Below are positions 58,049 to 64,000 of a DNA stretch of 64,000 bases, in pieces. The notes beneath the pieces are model-generated. The model was not told the origin of the DNA. It ran no database searches and saw only the letters and a list, made by a program, of their open reading frames with translations. Positions within the stretch are counted from its first letter, which is position 1, and each line of letters begins with the position of its first letter. This DNA comes from Ruminococcus sp. AF46-10NS. GTDB taxonomy: Bacteria > Bacillota > Clostridia > Lachnospirales > Lachnospiraceae. A program made the translations under genes and the position numbers. The stretch is from NCBI RefSeq assembly GCF_003474435.1, contig NZ_QRNF01000004.1, positions 78,926 to 142,925 of the forward strand. Direction: 5' to 3'.

Positions 58049-60126
58049 ATGTTACATGAAAGCATGGAGACCACTAAAAAAATGCAGTATATACTTAATA
58101 TGAGTCCGGTATTAAATAAAGACGCAATGTTCAGTGATGGAACCGAATACTACCGAACACCGGCAGAACCTAAGGCGGGCGATACGGTTACGATCCGTTT
58201 TCGGACACAGCGTAATAATGTGGACAATGTCTGTCTTGTGTATGATGGAAAATATCTGGAAATGAAACGTGAGAAAACAGTGGGAAGTTTTGATTACTAT
58301 ACTGCACAGGTCGTAATGGGAAAAGATATTCTGCGGTACTATTTTGAGATCCATTCAGGAATGACTACCTGTTATTACGATACTGATGGTGTCAGTACCT
58401 GGCATGAGGAACGGACAGAGTTTGAGATCTATCCGGATTATCATGTGCCGGAGTGGCTGAAAGGTGCTGTGATGTACCAGATCTATGTGGATCGGTTTTA
58501 TAACGGAGATCCATCCAATGATGTGGAGACAGGAGAATATTCCTATATTGGGGATATCTCTGTGAAAGTAGATGACTGGGAAAAAATCCCTGCAGTAATG
58601 GGAGTTCGGGAATTTTACGGCGGTGATCTTCAGGGTGTGATGGACAAGCTTGATTATCTGCAGCAGCTGGGCGTGGATGTGATCTACCTGAATCCGGTTT
58701 TTGTATCACCAAGTAACCATAAATATGACTGTCAGGATTACGATCATATTGACCCTCATATCGGAAAAATCGTGGAAGACTGTGACGGCCTTTTAAGCCC
58801 CGGAGACAGGGATAACACTCATGCGGCCAAGTATATCCGCCGTGTGACTGATAAACGCAATCTGGAGGCCAGTAACGAACTTTTCCGGGAACTTGTGGAG
58901 GAGATCCACAGGAGAGGGATGAAAGTGATTCTGGACGGTGTATTTAACCACTGCGGATCTTTTAATAAATGGATGGACAGAGAACGAATTTATGATAACC
59001 AGAAAGGTTATGAGAAAGGTGCTTATATTTCGGCAGACAGCCCTTACCGTTCTTTCTTCTGCTTTAAAGACCAGAACCTGTGGCCATATAACCCTTCCTA
59101 TGAGGGATGGTGGACTCACGATACTCTGCCCAAGCTGAATTACGAGGAATCGGAGGCACTTTGCAAAACGATCCTGGAGGTAGGAAAAAAATGGGTTTCT
59201 CCGCCTTATAATGTGGATGGGTGGAGATTGGATGTGGCAGCAGATCTGGGGCACAGCAATGAGTTTAACCATCATTTCTGGAAAGAATTCCGCAAAGCAG
59301 TACGGGAAGCGAATCCGGAGGCCGTGATTTTGGCTGAGCATTACGGAAATCCGGAGAGCTGGCTTCTTGGTGATGAGTGGGATACTGTCATGAACTATGA
59401 TGCGTTCATGGAGCCTGTAACCTGGTTCCTTACAGGAATGGAAAAGCACAGCGATGAGTACAGAGAGGATCTTTACGGTAACAGTGATGCTTTTATCGGA
59501 GCCATGAAGCATCATATGCGATGCCTTCACATGGGTGCTCTCTACGGGGCTATGAACGAACTTTCCAATCACGACCATTCCAGATTCCTTACAAGGACGA
59601 ACCACAGGGTAGGAAGACTTTCCTACTCAGGAGCTGAGGCAGCATCGGCAAATATCAACCTGCGATTATGAGGGAGGCTGTTGCAATCCAGATGACATGG
59701 CCTGGTGCTCCTACGGTATATTACGGGGATGAGGCTGGTGTCTGCGGATTTACAGATCCGGACAACCGGAGAACTTATCCCTGGGGAAAAGAAGATCTCG
59801 AAATGCTTGATTTTCACAAGAGGATGATCTGTATACACAAGGCGTATCCACTGCTTACGAAAGGTTCCCTGGAGTTTCTGTGGAATGATTACCAGGGCTT
59901 GAGTTACGGACGTTTTTCTGATGATGAGCAGATCATCGTGATCATCAATAACCAGGAATATGAAAGAGATGTGCGTGTGACAGCCTGGAAAACGGGTGTA
60001 AGCCGCAAAGATGCTACTGCATTTGAACGACTGATCCTTTCATCAAAGGATGGCTTCACAGAGGACGCAGAGGAATATATGCTGATGCGGGAATCCTTCA
60101 TGTTCGGATGCCTGCATACGGAGTGA
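58049..60126 (+). CDS. GH13 alpha-amylase family enzyme (neopullulanase-like), frameshifted
   Basis: Hydrolyses alpha-glucans or maltodextrins, probably in the cytoplasm as no signal peptide is seen. An N-terminal beta domain (about 1-130) precedes the barrel: YQIYVDRFYNGDP, YGGDLQGVMDKLDYLQQLGVDVIYLNPVF, DGVFNHCG, nucleophile Asp in DGWRLDVAADLG near 405, acid/base Glu in ILAEHYG near 430, and LSNHDHSRF near 510. One base is missing at 59659-59662: NINL[A]IMREAVAIQMTWPGAPTVYYGDEAG continues in the next frame. As read, the first product ends at 59671, after the catalytic residues. Repaired length is 692 residues. Confidence 0.9.
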
Positions 60127-60193
60127 TGGTACTTCATCATGGAGATAAAGATAAATATAAATAAGACACGGATCAGGAAGGAGAAAATATACA

Positions 60194-60553
60194 ATGACGA
60201 TTGAACAGTGTTACAGTGCGATTGAAAGTAATTATGAAGAGGTGCTCGGACGTTTTGCAGGAAACAAGATGTTGGTTGAGAAATTTGCCCGTAAATTTGT
60301 AGATGATCCAAGTTATCAGATGCTTACAGAAACACTGGAAAAAAAGGATTATGAGGAGGCATTCCGTGCAGCTCATACCTTAAAAGGCGTATGTGCAAAC
60401 CTTGGGTTTACCCAGTTATTCAAGGTTTCCAGAGACATTACAGAGGAGCTGAGAGGCGGAAATCCGGATGAGTCCAAGCTGCCGGAACTGTTTGAAAAGA
60501 TAACTGACGAGTACAAAAAGACAGTAGATGCTATCAACAGTGTGAATGAGTGA
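60194..60553 (+). CDS. histidine phosphotransfer (Hpt) domain protein
   Basis: 119 residues, one Hpt four-helix domain with the phosphorylatable His in RAAHTLKGVCANLGF near residue 61. Such stand-alone domains relay phosphate between response regulators. Its partners are not in the window. AAGGAG precedes the ATG by 12 bases. Lies 67 bases after the amylase gene and ahead of a bidirectional terminator. Confidence 0.88.
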   Translation: MTIEQCYSAIESNYEEVLGRFAGNKMLVEKFARKFVDDPSYQMLTETLEKKDYEEAFRAAHTLKGVCANLGFTQLFKVSRDITEELRGGNPDESKLPELFEKITDEYKKTVDAINSVNE

Positions 60554-60606
60554 AAGTAAATGATAAAAATCTGCCGGATATGTCCGTAATGGAATTTGGC
60601 AGATAT

Positions 60607-60659
60607 AAAAAAGCCGGTCTGAAACTCCCTTCCCCGGGGAATCTTCAGACCGGCTTTTT
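60607..60659. terminator. bidirectional terminator between Hpt gene and arsR-type gene
   Basis: AAAAAGCCGGTCTGAA and TTCAGACCGGCTTTTT are exact complements, with A and T tracts on both ends. Confidence 0.93.
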
Positions 60660-60662
60660 CAG

Positions 60663-60974
60663 TTATTCTTCTGTTACATGTTCAAGTCCCTGATTCATGA
60701 TGGTTGCCACATGGCTGTCTGCCAGGGAGTAGAAAATCGTTTTTCCGTCTCTGCGGAACTTGACCAGTGACATCTGTTTCAGCACACGGAGCTGATGAGA
60801 AATCGCACTCTGGGTCATGGAAAGTCTGTCTGCGATATCCTGGACGCAGAGTTCTTCAACAGAAAGTGCGTACAGGATGCGGATCCTTGTCGGGTCTCCG
60901 AAGACCTTGAAAAGGTCTGCAAGTCTGTAGAGTGTATCATCGTTGATCGGGTAATCTATATGTGGTTTCTTCAT
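60663..60974 (-). CDS. ArsR/SmtB-family metal-responsive repressor
   Basis: 103 residues from ATG 60974 (GGAGGATG upstream); the frame opens earlier at 61031. The winged helix is FKVFGDPTRIRILYALSVEELCVQDIADRLSMTQSAISHQLRVLKQMSLVKFRRDGKTIFYSL, residues 20-82. The last helix has DSHVATIMNQGLEHVTEE, where Asp-x-His and His-x2-Glu match the alpha-5 zinc/cobalt site of CzrA/SmtB. The alpha-3 Cys pair of CadC is not present (ELCVQD). It follows the P1B-ATPase gene by 72 bases on the same strand and is the natural sensor for it. Confidence 0.92.
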   Translation of the reverse strand: MKKPHIDYPINDDTLYRLADLFKVFGDPTRIRILYALSVEELCVQDIADRLSMTQSAISHQLRVLKQMSLVKFRRDGKTIFYSLADSHVATIMNQGLEHVTEE

Positions 60975-61046
60975 TTGCGCATCCTCCAAAATATTAACTT
61001 CTATTGTAGCTGAAAAAACCTTACCGGTCAAATTAATTTCCTGTGA

Positions 61047-63803
61047 TTATTTTTTATACAGGATACGAATGGAATTCAGCACGCAGATCATGGCAACGCC
61101 GGTGTCCGCAAATACAGCCATCCACATGTTTGCGTGTCCTGCAAGACCAAGGATCATAACTGCAATCTTGATCACAAGAGCAAATACTACGTTCTGCCAT
61201 GCAATGCGGTTGGTGTTCTTTGCAATGGAAACGGACTGCGGGATCGCATCTACGTTGGAATTCATAAATACGGCGTCAGCAGCTTCGATAGCGGCATCAG
61301 CACCGCTTCCCATAGCAGCACCCACATCAGCACCTGCAAGTACAGGAGCATCGTTTATTCCGTCACCGACAAACATTACAGTTCCATGTTCCTGACGGAT
61401 CTTCTTTAATGCGTTCAGCTTATCTTCAGGAAGAAGTTTTGCATAGATCTCGTCAATTCCGGCTTCTTTTCCAACAGCCTGAGCACTGTCCTCAGAGTCG
61501 CCGGTAAGCATAACTGTGTGAAGACCAAGTTTCTTGAGAGAAGCGATGGCATTTTTTGCATCTGGTTTGATGGTATCGGAAATTAACATATATCCGGCGA
61601 ATTTTCCGTTTACAGCCATGAATACTTCAGATCCGTAAGCTGCTTCGTGAAGTTCTCCGATGGTAACACCGAATTTATCCATCAGTTTGCGGTTTCCGCA
61701 GAGGACTTTGCCTTCCGGCATCTGGGCAGAGATTCCGTGGCCGGAGATCTCTTCAAGGGAAAGAGGTTTCTCGAGGCTTATTCCCCGCTCTTTTGCGGCA
61801 GCTACGATACTGTTTGCAATTGGGTGAGTGGAGTTCTGTTCGCAGCCTGCGCACATGGCAAGAAGCTGTTTTTCGTTGTATTCTCCGGTTGTGACAACTT
61901 TCTGGAGTTGGAAGTTACCTTCTGTGACAGTACCTGTTTTATCCATAACTACAGCACCAAGATGGCTTAATCCTTCGATGGAAAGGCCGCCTTTGAACAG
62001 GATTCCTTTCTTGGAACCAGCACCGATTCCTGAGAAGAATGCAAGCGGGATACTAAGTACAAGAGCACATGGGCAGCTCATTACCAGGAAGGTGATCGCT
62101 GTGTAGATCCAGTAGTGCCAGTTTCCTGTTACAAGGGAAGGAATCAGTGCTGTTGCAACAGCGATTCCTACAACACAAGGAGTGTATATTTTTGCAAAAC
62201 GTGTGATGAAACGGTCGATCTTTGGTTTGCTTGCTGCTGCATTTTCTACAGAATCCAGGATACGTGTTACCATGGATTCTCCGAGTGGTTTTTCCACACG
62301 GATCTTTAACTGACCGGAGGTATTTACACATCCGGAAGTGATCTCGTCACCTTCGTTTACAGCAACTGGTACAGGCTCACCTGTGATCGGTGATGTGTCG
62401 ATGCGGCTGCTTCCCTTAATGATCACGCCGTCAAGAGGAATACGGTCGCCAGGACGAACCAGGAGGACATCTCCAACCTGGGCATTTTCAGATGGAATTA
62501 CCTGAACATCATCGCCGGCAACAAGGTTTACAACTTCCGGGCGGAGGTCAACTGCGTCCATGATCTGACCGCGGCTTCGCTCAACAGCTTTTTCTTCGAA
62601 AAGCTCGCCAATTCGGTAGAAAAGCATAACGCCTACGGCCTCAGCAGAATCATTGATAGCAAAAGCGGCAAGTGTTGCAATACTCATTAAGAAGTTTTCA
62701 TCAAAAATCTGTCCGTGTGAGATGTTTTTGGCTGCTTTTACAACAATCACACCGCCAAGTGCAAGGTATGCGATCACGAATACAGGAAGAGTGGCAGTAT
62801 CTGAAAATCCTTTATGTTCCATGATCTCACCGGCAACAAAGAGGATCGCACCGATGATAATGCAGATCGTGTCGATCTTTTCTTTGGAAAAAGTTCTCTT
62901 TGTACTGGCTGCGTGAGTTTCGGATGTAGCTGCCTGTGCCTTTGGTTTCGGATCTTTTTCTTTTACTATAACTTCGGATTCGATGGAAGTACAGATCCTG
63001 CGGATCTGATCCAGGTAACGGTCCGGATTCTTTGCAGTTACACGAAGCTGCCTGGTTGCAAAAGTAATGGTAGCTTCGGAGATGCCGTCAAGGTCGGCAA
63101 TCTGTTCTTCCATTTTGGAAGCACAGTGAGCGCAACCTAAGTTCTCCAGAAGGTAGATCCTGGTTGTTACGTCAGCAGAAGCAGAAGGCTTCGGATTTCT
63201 CGGAACAACTTTAACTTCGGACTCAATAGAGGTACAGATCTTACGGATCTGCGGAAGCAGAGCATCTGGATCTGCTGCATTGAGACGAAGCTGTTTGGTA
63301 GCGAAAGTGATGGTTGCATTTTCTACGCCGTCAAGAAGCTGGATCTGTTCTTCCATCTTAGAAGCACAGTGAGCACAGCCAAGGTTCTCCAGGATGTAGA
63401 CACGCTTCGCAGATGCTGCGCTGTGGGAGTGGTGATGGCCATGGTCGTGTGCATGGTCTTTGCAGCCGCAACCGCAGTGCTCGTCGTGATGATGGTGATG
63501 ATGGTCGTGTTCATGTTCATGCCCCTCACAGCCGCAGCCACAGTGATCGTCATGGTCATGATGATGATGTTCGTGCTCATGTTCATGATCCTCACAGCCG
63601 CAACCGCAGTGATCGTTGACATGTTCATGATGGTGATGATGTTCGTGTTCATGATCCTCACAGCCGCAACCGCAGTGCTCATCATCGTGATGATGTCTGT
63701 GGTGATGTTCTTCATGCGCATGTTCTGCATGGTCATGTACATCATGATGGTCGTGACCGCATCCGCAGGAATCTGAGGAAGTCTTCTCTAATATCTCTTT
63801 CAT
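61047..63803 (-). CDS. heavy-metal P1B-type ATPase (Zn/Cd/Co exporter) with His/Cys-rich N-terminus
   Basis: 918 residues. Residues 13-128 are His/Asp/Glu/Cys-rich, with four repeats starting HCGCGC. Two HMA domains follow, each with GCAHC (Cys 143/146 in the first). The core has eight expected membrane helices, the metal-binding CPC in MSCPCALVLS, the phosphorylation site DKTGT, the HP motif (STHPIANSI) and GDGINDAPVL. The combination suggests export of Zn, Cd or Co rather than Cu. ATG 63803 is preceded by AAGGAG. Co-directional with the ArsR-type gene downstream. Confidence 0.94.
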   Translation of the reverse strand: MKEILEKTSSDSCGCGHDHHDVHDHAEHAHEEHHHRHHHDDEHCGCGCEDHEHEHHHHHEHVNDHCGCGCEDHEHEHEHHHHDHDDHCGCGCEGHEHEHDHHHHHHDEHCGCGCKDHAHDHGHHHSHSAASAKRVYILENLGCAHCASKMEEQIQLLDGVENATITFATKQLRLNAADPDALLPQIRKICTSIESEVKVVPRNPKPSASADVTTRIYLLENLGCAHCASKMEEQIADLDGISEATITFATRQLRVTAKNPDRYLDQIRRICTSIESEVIVKEKDPKPKAQAATSETHAASTKRTFSKEKIDTICIIIGAILFVAGEIMEHKGFSDTATLPVFVIAYLALGGVIVVKAAKNISHGQIFDENFLMSIATLAAFAINDSAEAVGVMLFYRIGELFEEKAVERSRGQIMDAVDLRPEVVNLVAGDDVQVIPSENAQVGDVLLVRPGDRIPLDGVIIKGSSRIDTSPITGEPVPVAVNEGDEITSGCVNTSGQLKIRVEKPLGESMVTRILDSVENAAASKPKIDRFITRFAKIYTPCVVGIAVATALIPSLVTGNWHYWIYTAITFLVMSCPCALVLSIPLAFFSGIGAGSKKGILFKGGLSIEGLSHLGAVVMDKTGTVTEGNFQLQKVVTTGEYNEKQLLAMCAGCEQNSTHPIANSIVAAAKERGISLEKPLSLEEISGHGISAQMPEGKVLCGNRKLMDKFGVTIGELHEAAYGSEVFMAVNGKFAGYMLISDTIKPDAKNAIASLKKLGLHTVMLTGDSEDSAQAVGKEAGIDEIYAKLLPEDKLNALKKIRQEHGTVMFVGDGINDAPVLAGADVGAAMGSGADAAIEAADAVFMNSNVDAIPQSVSIAKNTNRIAWQNVVFALVIKIAVMILGLAGHANMWMAVFADTGVAMICVLNSIRILYKK
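63420..63677 (-). repeat. coding tandem repeats: 22-residue His/Cys units
   Basis: Residues 43-128 of the ATPase comprise three 22-residue units and a final 20-residue unit. Each begins HCGCGC and continues with alternating His/Glu/Asp. The matching 66-bp DNA units are similar but not identical. Confidence 0.9.
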
Positions 63804-63834
63804 ATGAATTCTCCTTGCTGATTATTTATATGAT

Positions 63835-63854
63835 ATATGAATTAATGTTCATAT
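63835..63854. promoter_or_regulatory. palindromic operator for the ArsR-type repressor
   Basis: ATATGAA and TTCATAT are separated by TTAATG, a perfect 7-6-7 palindrome resembling SmtB/CzrA sites. It lies just downstream of the gene-proximal -10, between promoter and ATPase start. Confidence 0.72.
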
Positions 63855-63858
63855 GACT

Positions 63859-63887
63859 ATTTAATCATATATTAATTCTCTTGTCAA
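63859..63887 (-). promoter_or_regulatory. ATPase promoter, proximal copy
   Basis: Minus strand: TTGACA (63882-63887), 17 bases, TTAAAT (63859-63864). Confidence 0.75.
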
Positions 63888-63911
63888 TAGATTTTTAAAA
63901 AACGGATGACT

Positions 63912-63940
63912 ATTTAATCATATATTAATTCTCTTGTCAA
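63912..63940 (-). promoter_or_regulatory. ATPase promoter, distal duplicated copy
   Basis: Same hexamers and spacing as the proximal copy, displaced by 53 bases: TTGACA (63935-63940) and TTAAAT (63912-63917). Confidence 0.7.
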
Positions 63941-64000
63941 TAGATTTTTAAAAAACGGATCAGAAAAAAGTAAAATTTATTGCAAAAGAAATATAGAAAA

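Larger units (their letters stand above)
63855..63960. repeat. perfect 53-bp tandem duplication
   Basis: Bases 63855-63907 and 63908-63960 are identical over all 53 positions, beginning GACTATTTAATC and ending AAAAAACGGAT. Confidence 0.97.

Noticed and set aside
63369..63776. 135-residue plus-strand frame rich in Met/Val
   Set aside because: It is the antisense of His codons (CAT/CAC read as ATG/GTG) in the ATPase repeats, so it is a composition artefact.

Overview
The window is chromosomal DNA of a spore-forming, anaerobic, low-to-mid GC Firmicute, most likely a Lachnospiraceae member of the Blautia/Ruminococcus type. The basis is the gene order (ssb-rpsR, gdpP-rplI-dnaB, hup-rqcP-yabP-divIC-spoIIE-tilS-hpt-ftsH), spore genes (cwlD, cotJABC, a CotS-like kinase, yabP, spoIIE), a ferredoxin, and a giant 2-hydroxyacyl-CoA dehydratase activase. 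No phage, IS element, CRISPR array, tRNA or rRNA gene was seen.

Layout. 1-4.4 kb: replication/translation genes and the c-di-AMP phosphodiesterase GdpP. 4.6-7.4 kb: a MerR regulator, ferredoxin, DUF1858 protein, MecA, and a leader that looks like a structured RNA. 7.6-10.1 kb: GH18 glycosidase and CwlD amidase. 10.1-15.1 kb: a cassette of two related polytopic membrane proteins (DUF2298-like) around a DPM1/GtrB-like glycosyltransferase. 15.2-17.8 kb: HD phosphohydrolase, TsaC/Sua5, RpiB, dCMP deaminase. 18-21.5 kb (minus): a two-component system. 21.8-25.8 kb: PflX-type radical SAM protein, then TrkH/TrkA (minus). 26-27.3 kb: cotJABC. 27.4-31.7 kb (minus): the ~1,413-residue activase/dehydratase. 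32-33.6 kb: tgt and yajC. 33.9-37.2 kb: an SPFH / zinc-ribbon / TPM cluster resembling ydjI-ydjG-ydjH. 37.4-44.2 kb: a leuB-ilvD-ilvB-serC-serA operon. 44.2-47.5 kb: a GC-rich element, a T-box leader, proS and cca. 47.6-50.8 kb: CotS-like protein, phosphoglucomutase, MazG. 50.9-57.7 kb: the hup-to-ftsH block. 58-60.6 kb: GH13 amylase and an Hpt-domain protein. 60.7-64 kb (minus): an ArsR-type sensor and a His/Cys-rich P1B-ATPase driven by a duplicated promoter.

The dominant oddity is that ten conserved genes carry net base deletions (nine of -1, one of -2, none an insertion) that break or shorten the frame. Several lie in short G/C runs. This reads more like uncorrected sequencing error than biology, and affected genes are annotated here as single loci across the break.

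The most interesting non-coding signals are: a ~173-nt RNA candidate with its own promoter and a ~20-bp closing helix (6926-7098); a 21-bp-spacer, Spo0A-type promoter before a SpoIIE that lacks its multi-pass membrane domain, in a cluster lacking yabQ; a perfect 53-bp tandem duplication carrying two complete promoters for the metal ATPase beside an ArsR-type palindrome; and a 14-bp perfect hairpin that buries the ribosome-binding site of the CotS-like gene.
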